Shown here piece by piece: positions 55,318 to 64,000 of a stretch of DNA of 64,000 nucleotides. A program made the translations under genes and the position numbers. Where the stretch lies: positions 2,046,001 to 2,110,000 of the forward strand of contig WSYJ01000060.1 in NCBI GenBank assembly GCA_020186115.1. Direction: 5' to 3'. The DNA is from Histomonas meleagridis (lineage: Eukaryota > Parabasalia > Tritrichomonadida > Dientamoebidae). Below the pieces are notes generated by a model. The model was not told where the DNA came from. It did no database searches and worked only from the letters and a program-made list of their open reading frames with translations. Positions within the stretch are counted from its first letter, which is position 1; every line of letters starts with the position of its first letter.

Positions 55318-57447
55318 ATGCCACCTAAGCAAAGAAAAGGAAACAAGACAAATAACGAAGCTGATCAATACCAAGAAAAACAAAAGAATGTTACTGTAGG
55401 AATTGTTTTATGTCATCCTATGGAATGTTCTTTATCACCAATTACAAATGAATTACCACCATGTCTTTTCCCTATTTGTAATTCACCAGTTCTTCTTTAC
55501 ACACTTAATTGGCTTAATGTTAATGGTATAGAAAAAATATATATATTATGTGATTCGCGTCATGTTTCTAGTATTAATTCTGTTGTAGATCAATGTAGGA
55601 AACGTCTTCTTATGGATTCCATTGATATACTTGATACCACTGATAAAATATACACTATTGGTGATGCTATGCGCTGGATCGATTTCTGGAATCAAAATTC
55701 AAATGCCTTTAAAAACTGTGTTATTGTTCAAGGAAACCTTATTACTAATGTACCGTTAGCACCCATTATAGCAGAGCATAAGAAACGTGTTGAATCAGCC
55801 ACAGTCAAAGATTATGAACCAGTTCTTACTACAGTTTTTACTCAATCCTCCACTGATGGTTACACAGTTGTTGCCAATGACTCTAACATGATTTTGCATG
55901 TTCAGTCTCCACCAATTTTACCATTACCATTGTTATCACCTAATCTCAAAATTGATCCACATTTTTTCAAGTCATCACAAGCAGTCCGTGTTAAGACATG
56001 CCTTAACGACAGTAAAATTTACATATGTACCAGTCAATTACTAGCCAATTTCAAAGATTCGTTTGATTGGCACAATGTCCTAAATGATTGTATTCCATCC
56101 ATGATTCGTTCTCTTGACCTATTGAATCATGCGAGCTATGCATCTTTTGCACCCAATTGTTTTTCAGCATGTATCGATGATCTTCCATCATACATAAGTG
56201 CCACACTTGCGATTGTTCGTCGTTGGATATATCCTGTTACAGTTGAAATGAACTTCTTTAGTCCATATGAAGCGGTATCATTATGTTATGAAACATTTGA
56301 TGATGACGAAAGTCAAAATCAAACTTCAAAATCTAATGAAGTTACATCGTATCACTTGGGACGTGATCTTGTTTATCTTCATGACAATGTATTTCCATCA
56401 TTAACATCCAAAATTGGACATTCAGTTGTCATAGGCAGTGAAACTCAATTATGTGATAATTGTGTTGTCCGTAATTCTACAATTGGTTGTGGATGTTATA
56501 TTGGCAAAGGTGTTGTCATAGAAAATAGTATCATATGGGATCATGTTCACATCGAAGATGGTGCACATATTACTAATTCATTAATTGCGAGTAAATGTAA
56601 TATAGCGGCGAACGTTAACATATCATTCGGCTGTATCCTATCGTTCGAGTCTATCGTCGATGTTGATTTACCGCCATGTCGAAGATTAACTATCTTATGT
56701 TCACAAGAAGAAGAAGATGGAGAAGGGTTTGGGTTTGTTGAACATGCGCCTAAATGGCTTAAAGATTATGTTAATGAGAAAGAACCTCTTGATTTACCAG
56801 AAGAATCATATACATATGAATTTATACCTTATGCAGAACATGAATTACCATTATTACGTATGTGGCTCCAAATTGATCATGATACATTTCCAGTTGACGA
56901 GAGTGTAATTGCATATGATAATGACATGAAGCATAAAAACAATGACGACTTAATGGATGAAGAAGAAGTCATAGAAGAATCAGATGATGGCGAAATTGTT
57001 GCATTAAATAAGGACTTCCAAGAAGATGCGTCAAGTTTACTTAAGTCGATTCTTAACGCAGATTCTAACATAGACATTGATCAATTACGATCAGAGTTTG
57101 TTTCCTTAAAGAACTCGAAATATGCGGAACATATCGATTGCGCAGTTGCATTAATGCTTGCAATTGTTGAACATTGGGGAAAGGATTTAATAGAAGGAAT
57201 TGATCTCCTCGGCAGCTTGTTGAAGTCATTTCTAAATGATATCGATGAGCAACAGGACTTCCTCTTCTGGTGGCAAAGCTATTGCGCTAAAACAGCGCAA
57301 AAGGATTTGTTTATGATGGGATTGAAGCCTCTTGTGAATAAGGGAATCATCACTTATGACGCTTTGGATAAATGGGCCGATGAACAGGATGACTGTAATG
57401 AGCAACAGAAAGAATTATATGATATATACACTGAAACTGAAATTTAA
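55318..57447 (+). CDS. eIF2B5: Translation initiation factor eIF2B subunit epsilon
   Basis: A 709-residue protein. Residues ~20-300 are a nucleotidyltransferase-like domain (LPPCLFPICNSPVLLYTLNWLNVNGIEKIYI). A left-handed beta-helix of hexapeptide repeats covers ~360-455 (SVVIGSETQLCDNCVVRNSTIGCGCYIGKGVVIENSIIW). An acidic linker is followed by a C-terminal W2/HEAT domain at ~560-709. This catalytic end carries FLFWWQSYCAKTAQKDLFMMGLKPLVN and KWADEQ and is rich in aromatic and acidic residues. Together these identify the catalytic subunit of the eIF2B guanine-exchange factor, which recharges eIF2 with GTP. Length is near the usual ~720. The ATG is 3 bases after ACCGTTAT. Confidence 0.92.
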   Translation: MPPKQRKGNKTNNEADQYQEKQKNVTVGIVLCHPMECSLSPITNELPPCLFPICNSPVLLYTLNWLNVNGIEKIYILCDSRHVSSINSVVDQCRKRLLMDSIDILDTTDKIYTIGDAMRWIDFWNQNSNAFKNCVIVQGNLITNVPLAPIIAEHKKRVESATVKDYEPVLTTVFTQSSTDGYTVVANDSNMILHVQSPPILPLPLLSPNLKIDPHFFKSSQAVRVKTCLNDSKIYICTSQLLANFKDSFDWHNVLNDCIPSMIRSLDLLNHASYASFAPNCFSACIDDLPSYISATLAIVRRWIYPVTVEMNFFSPYEAVSLCYETFDDDESQNQTSKSNEVTSYHLGRDLVYLHDNVFPSLTSKIGHSVVIGSETQLCDNCVVRNSTIGCGCYIGKGVVIENSIIWDHVHIEDGAHITNSLIASKCNIAANVNISFGCILSFESIVDVDLPPCRRLTILCSQEEEDGEGFGFVEHAPKWLKDYVNEKEPLDLPEESYTYEFIPYAEHELPLLRMWLQIDHDTFPVDESVIAYDNDMKHKNNDDLMDEEEVIEESDDGEIVALNKDFQEDASSLLKSILNADSNIDIDQLRSEFVSLKNSKYAEHIDCAVALMLAIVEHWGKDLIEGIDLLGSLLKSFLNDIDEQQDFLFWWQSYCAKTAQKDLFMMGLKPLVNKGIITYDALDKWADEQDDCNEQQKELYDIYTETEI

Positions 57448-57710
57448 ATTAGATTTTGATCATGAATAAAATGAAATCAATTGTAAGAAATGTGAAAATT
57501 CTTTATACGAATAAATTTATTCATAGAAAATTGTAAAAAATATGTGTTTATACTGTATAACATTTAGTTGTATTATTCAACTCTTGAAGCACAAAAGAGA
57601 CAAATGCTTAAAAAAGTAAAACAAAACCCTTCTTTCTATTGTGAAAAGTAGAGATTTAAAATTGGGTAATAAAAATATATGTAATTATACGAAAATGTTC
57701 GTTTAAGGGC
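57448..57710. other. Intergenic region, no gene seen
   Basis: About 260 bp of A+T-rich DNA. No promoter-like element is obvious for the ankyrin fragment that follows. Confidence 0.4.
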
Positions 57711-58028
57711 ATGAGCTATTCATATGAACAAAGTGGTACTGGTGATTTACATATTGTTTATTTGACTTGTTTGGCAATTGCAATCGAAAAAAAGAATTTA
57801 GAAATAGTAAAATTATTGATCGAAACGAAGAAATTTGATATTAAAAGAGTAACGTACAATGAATATGATATTGATGAATATGTTAATATTATTCATTCAA
57901 TTGCAGAATTTCGAGATGATGAAGGTGATGAAAACTATTTTGATTATTTAGAATACTGCAAAAAACATGGAACAGATGAAATTTCGGAATATTTGGAAAA
58001 AATAGAAAAGAAAAATATTAATAAATAA
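57711..58028 (+). pseudogene. C-terminal fragment of an ankyrin-family protein
   Basis: An open frame of 105 codons from ATG 57711. Residues ~18-48 form one ankyrin unit (LTCLAIAIEKKNLEIVKLLIETKKFDI). The end is a charged tail (FDYLEYCKKHGTDEISEYLEKIEKK) that is typical of trichomonad ankyrin proteins. The repeats that should precede it are missing, so it is a 5'-truncated gene. Its last ~130 bp fall in the inverted duplication and are convergent with the BTB-like copy B. Confidence 0.55.
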
Positions 58029-58201
58029 AAAATGAAAATATTTAATAAATATAAATGATAAAATAATAAAACATTCTGATAGCGTATAAAAAATATTTTC
58101 ATTAAGGAATAGCACATGGATTGAATGGACATTTCTTAAGTTTAAAATACGCGCATTCGACTTTTTTCTTTAGTGTTTATGAAAATGAAATGAAATATTG
58201 T

Positions 58202-59506
58202 TTAATTCATAAGTCTTCCAAAGAATTCGATTCTTCTCAGTGTAAGTAAGAGGGAGCCGTACTGATTATAATCAGTTTGTGTTAGCTTCAAATAACGGAA
58301 CGGTCCTTGCTTTACTTGAATCTCAAAGAATGATTCTTGAAGGTCTCCATTTAGTGAACTATCATTGGATCTTTCATCAAGAATTGTCCAATTAATTACG
58401 TCATTAGAACCCTCCAACTTCCAACTTTTGAAAATGATGTGGCCATTTACTTGAAACAGATTTTAATGAATATGAAGTGAGAGAAACTTTTCTATATTTG
58501 AAATCAAATAAAATAAATTGATTTACAATGTTTTTTGTAAAAAATTCTCCTTCATCTTGTACAATACTACTTAATGGATATTTTTTATCATCTAAAACTG
58601 AAGATGCTGTCACTTTAATTGTTCCGTTTGTTATAATATTTCCATTACTTTCCTTTGTGAGATGATCGAGAATTCCATTAAATTTATTAGTTCCATCATA
58701 TTTAAATAGAAAAGGTAAAAATCTCTTTCGAAATTCTTCGTCAGATCGTTTGCCTCGAATTTTACTAAGTGAAGGCCACAACTCACCGATTTTCTGATGA
58801 GGAAGTAAATTGACAATGGATGTTAATCTGTCAGAATCTTCTTCTTCTAAAAATTCACAGTGAATATATTTAAATAAGACATAAAATTCTGGATTTTGTT
58901 GATATTTTTCAATAACAAAATCAAGTAACGATTTTTCATTTTCAAGTTTGAGTTTATCACATTTCAAAAGTAATTCTAATTGTGACAACGAAAAATTTTG
59001 TTCTTTAATTTCTTCAAAATGTTTTGCTCCATATTCAATTTCTTTGTCAATATTAATTCCTACTTTAGTTTTAAGATTAAGAATATTTATTAAATTGTCA
59101 TTATTGATTTCAAGAGGCAATTTTTTCTGTACGTTCTGGATTTTTAAGTTGGTTAATAATTTTGATAATTGGATCTTCCAAATCAATAATATTTACTATT
59201 TGTCCATGTAATAATTCCTCGAATTTATGAATTATTTCATCTGTTACAACTTCGTCAACTTTTTAAAAAATTCATTTTTGGGTTTTTAGCTTTCATATTT
59301 GAAACAACAGGTGAAATAAATTCTGCAAAGGAAATCAGGTACTTTTAATAATTTATCATTTTGAAATCGAAACTCAGAAATTATTTTCATAAATTTTTAA
59401 AATTAATTCTTTTTAAACCTTCAAAAAAAAAAAAAAAATTCAACAAACATTTACAATAGACATTTTCTTCATATGGTTTGATACCATCGTTTGATTTCGA
59501 TTCCAT
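58202..59506 (-). pseudogene. BTB/BACK/F5-8C-like protein gene, copy B
   Basis: The gene is as in copy A, read on the minus strand from ATG 59504-59506. The long middle frame (58404-59186) covers the BACK-like part and the start of the discoidin-like domain. An extra C near 58433 then shifts the frame before the final block (EGSNDVINWTILDERSN), which is intact in another frame. Upstream, the poly-A tract at 59423-59438 replaces 16 bases of mixed sequence in copy A without shifting the frame, turning SLSV into Phe codons. An extra A near 59125 also breaks the frame. The lesions differ from those of copy A, so the two together would give a full frame; I describe it and do not reconstruct it. 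Confidence 0.65.
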
Positions 59507-59975
59507 AATAATTTGTGCAAAATATGCCAATTAGGAATTCAATGCTAACGGTTGGGCTGCACCCAAAGACCGCTACAAAAAAAATTGAACAGAAATATTA
59601 ATGTTGATGAATCTGTTAAAGTAACAAATAATAGCAATTTATTTAATATTAAATTTTTTGAGATTGATGTTTTATGACATTTAATAATAAAGAAGATTAA
59701 GATAATGTAGTCAATTGACTAAAAAGTAAACAAGATGAAAACACTATTTTTTTGGAATCTATATTTTTACAATGTGTATTTTTGGTTTGTTCAGGTGTTA
59801 AACCTAAGTCCTTTTGTTTACGATATAGATCTTCGATCCTCCAATATTTGTGATTGCAAATTTCGATAAAATAAAGATCAAGTGAACCATCGGCACCTGT
59901 TGTTGCTTAATAATTTACAAACAAAACAAAATTACAAAAACACATTTTATGAACAAAACAGAATCTGAACCGTAT
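59507..59975. other. Spacer within duplication copy B
   Basis: About 470 bp, matching 45583-46048. No gene is seen; the protein-like short frame noted in copy A is shifted here. Confidence 0.35.
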
Positions 59976-60792
59976 TTACCTCAGCGGACATTTCACAATG
60001 TACTTTGGCGGGATATTTCTCGACTTTCCAGAGTCATCGAGAAATTTTAATTTATAACAATTCCCAGTTTCTGACGGTGGCTTTAGCACGTCTGCTTCAT
60101 AGAAAACAGATGTCCACGAGCCATTGCTCTCTGGAAACAGCGAAAGTACGCGCGTTTTTGGGTGGAAACTCTACTGCTTTGATATTGCGATCAGGCAAAG
60201 AAGTTGGGAGAGGAATAACATTGTTTCTGTCAACTGTGATGGAAGAAGTTGAATCCGATTCGGCGTCACATATTCTGTAGCCATTTTCTTCCATTGCTAA
60301 TACATAACATAATGTCCATTCGTTATTTAATTTTGATGCAACAAATGAACCAACGGGTACTGGGGTATCATGAGGAAGTGGAACAGACCCACATAATGGT
60401 GGATAGGGCATACTAACTTGAGGAAGATCATTTGATAAAAATACATTAAACATTTTATCATGCGTGTTAGAGTTGAATTGCGGGGTTGAAGGAGAACGAG
60501 AGTGCGCACTTGATGTAAAGCCAGAAGAATAAGCTGATATTATAGGAGAAACAGTTGTATCATCAATCTTGGAAAGTATCCTTTGGGATTGCATAATCGC
60601 ACTATCTATTCTTGCAATGACATTTGTGTATTTAAGATTGATTGAAGAATATTGTTTTGAACAATGGGGCGGGGGATACAATGCTTCAAAAGAAGTTTCA
60701 AGATCATTTACCAATGATTCTAATTCACAAGAATCTTTTGCAAGTGAATATAACATTTCCATGAAACCTGGATCTGCGATAGCCTCATCCAT
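59976..60792 (-). CDS. SGF29-like tandem Tudor protein (SAGA subunit), with a frameshift
   Basis: I start at ATG 60790-60792 (MDEAIADPGFMEML); the codon five earlier is GTG. The N-terminus is helical (YSLAKDSCELESLVNDLETSFEAL), then a Ser-rich linker. A C-terminal SGF29-type Tudor module follows (VPVGSFVASKLNNEWTLCYVLAM, then YEADVLKPPSETGNCYKLKFLDDSG...KYIV). SGF29 reads H3K4me3 in SAGA/ATAC complexes. The gene has five A's at the tract 60155-60159 (minus strand) where the truncated copy A has four; the extra base shifts the frame and would cut off the second Tudor part. It is either a real lesion or a consensus error. Of the two copies only this one has the full 5' end. Confidence 0.68.
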
Positions 60793-60807
60793 GGTTTTAG
60801 AGGTCAC

Positions 60808-61111
60808 TTTTGTTTACATGATTCCTTCTTGTAACTCTTTCAGTATACAAATTTTGCTCTAAATACAAAATTTTAAGAAAAAAAGAAGGCATGTAGATTC
60901 TATTGCAAAGTGATTGATGAGTTATGGATAAAAATTATGATTATGTATTAAATATAAATTTCTTTTTCAACATTATAGTAAAAACTTCATTTTTAATGTG
61001 ATGAGTGAAATTTTCATGTAAGAAACTTGTTTCATGTTAGTTAACATGAAAATATTTATATTTTTTAAATTTTAAAATATTATTAAATTTATAAATGAAT
61101 TGATTTCAGCG
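60808..61111. other. Intergenic region, no gene seen
   Basis: About 300 bp, very A+T-rich, between the SGF29-like start and the tRNA. Confidence 0.4.
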
Positions 61112-61193
61112 CCGCTCTTAGCTCAGTGGTAGAGCATTTGACTGTAGAAAAGTAGTCATCAAAGGGTCGCCGGTTCGATTCCAGCAGCGCGGA
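61112..61193 (+). tRNA. tRNA-Tyr(GUA) with a 10 nt intron
   Basis: D arm GCTCAGTGGTAGAGC, anticodon stem TTTGA (61137-61141) with TCAAA (61159-61163), anticodon GTA at 61144-61146. A 10-base intron (61148-61157) lies one base 3' of the anticodon, the canonical site. The T arm is GCCGG-TTCGATT-CCAGC. The acceptor pairs 61112-61118 with 61186-61192, and A61193 is the discriminator. Two mispairs are present: C-A in the T stem and T-C in the acceptor stem. A T run (from 61199) can terminate Pol III. In trichomonads tRNA-Tyr is known to carry an intron. The mispairs make a mildly degenerate copy possible. Confidence 0.85.
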
Positions 61194-61452
61194 ATGGATT
61201 TTTTATTTTTTTTCACCTGAGCAACTTCGAGAGGGGAAAAGCGCACCATTGGATAGAGCTCCCGGAGAGGAGCAGAACCATATAAGTTCCGATGATTTTC
61301 GGAGAATCTCGGAACATATCAGATTATCTCTCCGAGATAAACATTTAGGCTCGAAACTATACACAACACGAAAATCAAGACCAAAAATAGAGCCTAATAA
61401 TGCTAAATTTATCAAGAAGAACCCGTTTTTTTTTTTTTTTTATCCTGAATCA

Positions 61453-61830
61453 GATGCAGAAGAAAGTTCGACGGAGAACATCACAAGCAACACAGAATCA
61501 ATATACACCAGCCCAGAGCCATTCAGAGAAAGTTTGAGCCCAAGAGACGAACGAAATTTCGAAATCAGATTTCGATCAGATGCAGAAGAAAGTTCAACAG
61601 AGTACACCGCAAGCAACACAGAATTAATATACACTAGCCCAGAACCATTCAGAGAAAGTTTGAGCCCATATGACGAACGAAATTCCGAAATCAGATTTCG
61701 ATTAGATGCAGAAGAAAGTTCAACGAAGTACACCGCAAGCAACACAGAATCGACATACACCAGTCCAGAACCCTTCAGAGAGAATATGGGACCAAATGAA
61801 GAACAAAAATCTCGAAATCAGATTTCGATC
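61453..61830 (+). repeat. Three tandem 126 bp (42-codon) units
   Basis: GATGCAGAAGAAAGTTC begins at 61453, 61579 and 61705, exactly 126 bp apart. Each unit encodes DAEESST, ASNTE..YTSPEPFRE and ERNxEIRFR. The third unit degenerates after 61780. Confidence 0.88.
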
Positions 61831-62529
61831 AGATCAAACACCAAGTTACCAAACACATCCACAATTAGTACCAAGTATCACTAGATACCATATGAAGATA
61901 GTTAATGAGCAAGAATACTATGCAGATGATGAAGAAACTTGTACAGATACAGAAGTAGAAGATATAATGCTTAGACCAAGAACACTAACAGGAGATGAAA
62001 TAAATTTAATGAGGAATGAAATAAGATTCACATACTACAACTTACCGATAGCAATACGAAATAATATGAAAAAAGAATTATTATTTTGTCCATGGTTTCC
62101 TTTCCGTACTTGGCAAAACGAAAGCGTTGAAGAATTACTTATACATTTAAATAAGTTTCATAAAGGGAGAAGAATTGAATTAGCACCATATATGAGATTC
62201 AGAGATATAGACATAGTTAATTTACTTAACATTAATAATAATGAAATTGAAGAAAGTGAGGAACCAGGAATATTTTTTAATATTAAGTGTCCATTCTGTA
62301 ATAAAATACAATTAAATAATTCTGATGAATATGGTTTACATCTCACGGATCACGCAAACTCAGATGTTTATTATAGTGATATGCTCAGAAAATGTTGTTT
62401 TCTTGATGGTTTTTTTTTCTTTTATCCAAAAACAATAAATTCCCAACATTAGGAATTATTACAGGTGATAATGATAATCCTAATAACAGACCTAATCCCA
62501 ATTTAAATTCACAAGATATAAACATTAGA

Positions 62530-63390
62530 ATCCCAAACTTTAAAATATTTCCAGAAGATGTTATAATACCACATTTTAATAAAACAACAGAAGAAAATGA
62601 TATTACAATCCCAGAATTTAATGTTGAAAGATATGAAGAAAATATTCAAGTACCAAAAATAGAAATAATAGAAGAGATCAAAAAATTTACCGATTCCCAA
62701 AATTAATTTTATACAAAAAGATCAATACATTAGGATTCCGAAATTTAATATAAATGAAGAAATTAACAATATTTTATTGCCTAAATATCACAAACAAGAT
62801 TTCGATATTAATATTCCAATGCCTAAATTTAATTTACAAAATGAAGAGAAAAAATATTACTATACCTAAGTTTAATATTACAGAAAACGAAACAAATATT
62901 TCATTACCAAAATATTTTTAGACAAGATCTTAATGTTAATATCCCAATCCCAGATTATAAAGTACAGAACGAAGAGAAAAATGTTATTATACCTAAATTT
63001 AACCTTACAGAAAATGAAACAAATATTTCAATACCAAAATATTTTAGACAAGATCTTAACATTAATATCCCAATCCCAGACTTTAAAGTTCAAAATGAAG
63101 TAAAGAATGTTATTATTCCAAAATATAATCATGCTGAAGAAACAATTGATATTCCAAATCTTAAAATAAATCAAGTTAATGAAAATATTAATGTCCCTAT
63201 ACCAAACTTTTGTTATTCAGAAAATAAAATTAATATTCCAAAACCCGAAATTAATGTTACGAGTGAAAATATTTATATTAAAACACCAAACTTCAATTAT
63301 ATCGATGAAAATAAAACAATAACTATTCCAAATATCAAAGTTAATGAATCGCAAACAAATATTAACATTACAATCCCAAAAAATTAATTA
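62530..63390 (+). repeat. Irregular IPKF / NIPIP repeats
   Basis: Short units of about 17-20 codons recur, such as NIPIPDYKVQNEEKNVIIPKFN, ISIPKYFRQDLNINIPIPDFK, IDIPNLKINQVNENINVPIPNF and TIPNIKVNESQ. The shared core is [VI]-[IN]-IP-x-[FY]. A ~120 bp higher-order copy (62855-62985 and 62990-63110) is visible. The frame changes several times near A runs. Confidence 0.65.
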
Positions 63391-64000
63391 TATTTATAAA
63401 GATATTGATATTATTGTACCAAGTGGAAATTATAATTTCATTCAAAGCAAAAATGAAGAAACTAATAAAACATCGAATAATAACAAAGTAACTAACTTCA
63501 AGGATGATGATGTTAAACAAACAGTAGAAGAATCACAACAAGTAAATCAAAATATCGAAAGCAATAATGAATTCAATGAGAATACACCACCAAACAACAA
63601 TAATAATGTTAATATGAATAAAGAAATCATTATACACACGCCAGAAGAACTTTATCTCAACCTTAAAAATATTAAAACAACATTAGAGTTAAAACAAACA
63701 ATTGATAAATGGAGAAGTTATAAAATTGATAAAGATCTATTCTTAAATAAAACAGATGAAACAAGAATACCCATCATAAATCTAATGTTAGTTTTCGATA
63801 AATTCCCAGGTATTGGTCCATTTATTTGCCATAAATGTGATTATCAAGCTTTCAATGCAGTCACCGACTTAAAGAGGCATGAAAATTCAGCCCATAATGG
63901 AAAAAGAAGAAATGGGAATATTATTTATGATTGTTTAGGATCGATATTAAGAAAAAAAACATATTGGATGCAATTTGATAAAGGTAATAAACAACTTTCA

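Larger units (their letters stand above)
57890..60335 (-). repeat. Inverted segmental duplication, copy B (source-like)
   Basis: It is the reverse-complement partner of 45224-47661. Here the SGF29-like gene and the ankyrin tail continue beyond both edges. That marks this locus as the likely source. About 10.2 kb separates the two copies. Confidence 0.92.
61249..64000 (+). mobile_element. Repeat-rich zinc-finger sequence, suspected decayed retroelement (partial)
   Basis: The whole stretch is coding-like on the plus strand but in several frames, and it runs off the window. Part 1 (61249-61830) has three 42-residue repeats. Part 2 (61890-62410) has charged sequence and a C2H2 finger (CPFCNKIQLNNSDEYGLHLTDH). 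A less perfect finger precedes it. Part 3 (62460-63390) has many short IPKF/NIP-type repeats. Part 4 (63400-64000) has a second finger (CHKCDYQAFNAVTDLKRHENSAH) and continues (DCLGSILRKKTYW). Frame breaks occur at homopolymers (about 61806, 62411-62418) and elsewhere in part 3. C2H2 fingers before a long ORF next to a tRNA gene recall R2/NeSL-type or tRNA-targeting retroelements. No reverse transcriptase is visible here, so this is a suspicion. A repetitive host zinc-finger gene is the alternative. Confidence 0.4.

Noticed and set aside
61249-61884. Frame with 42-residue repeats as a complete host gene
   Set aside because: It starts at a TTG with no ATG, contains a 16-T run, and shifts frame into the zinc-finger part.

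Overview
The window reads as nuclear DNA of a parabasalid flagellate, most likely a Tritrichomonas species (T. foetus or a close relative). The reasons are the strong A+T richness, genes packed as single uninterrupted frames with almost no introns, very short 5' leaders with Inr-like TCAYTWY motifs, and family content typical of trichomonads: ankyrin proteins, a BspA-like leucine-rich repeat protein, a Pmp-like beta-helix membrane protein, an initiator-binding-domain protein, CK1 and Rab expansions, and a papain-like cysteine protease. The species is an inference from these features, not the result of a search.

Layout. Positions 1-5,000 hold the 3' part of a DDB1/CPSF-A-like propeller gene and a decayed ankyrin gene whose ankyrin units alternate with A+T-rich spacers every ~170 bp. 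Positions 5,000-12,100 hold a four-repeat beta-thymosin/actobindin-like protein, a Pmp-like membrane protein, a Chibby homologue, an importin-beta-type HEAT protein and an OS-9/MRH lectin. Positions 12,200-15,950 hold a BspA-like gene interrupted by two in-frame TAG codons and a 5' frameshift. tRNA-Ser(GCU), a Rab GTPase, a 3 x 96 bp tandem repeat and a large type I surface protein with a repetitive cytoplasmic tail follow. At ~23.2 kb a cyclin and a tail-anchored synapsin-like protein diverge from one short promoter. Positions 25,041-31,568 encode a TOR-family PIKK in which the key catalytic residues are replaced. Next come a Cue2/N4BP2-like CUE-Smr protein, an initiator-binding-domain protein, a TRIC-like channel, a coiled-coil protein, a CK1 kinase with a C-terminal CaaX-like motif, a Sec8-like exocyst subunit and an intact ankyrin protein.

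From 45.2 kb to the end the window mixes housekeeping genes (MHF1/CENP-S, an ARL6IP1/reticulon-like protein, cysteine protease, kelch protein, eIF2B-epsilon and others) with repeat-derived DNA. A 2.44 kb segment is present twice in inverted orientation (45,224-47,661 and 57,890-60,335). It carries part of an SGF29-like gene, a BTB/BACK/F5-8C-like gene and an ankyrin gene end. Both ends run on into their genes only in the second copy, so the first is the derived one. The last 2.8 kb, just downstream of an intron-containing tRNA-Tyr, is a repeat-rich zinc-finger sequence that I suspect is a decayed mobile element.

The genes do not form operons. The clearest shared logic is regulatory: an AACG-core, Myb-type motif lies close upstream of many starts, several times as inverted or phased copies in divergent promoters. 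Single-copy genes have long clean frames, while frame breaks concentrate in repeat-family genes. The most notable items are the TOR-like pseudokinase, the membrane-anchored synapsin, the ankyrin/spacer array, and equal-length homopolymer replacements between the two inverted copies.
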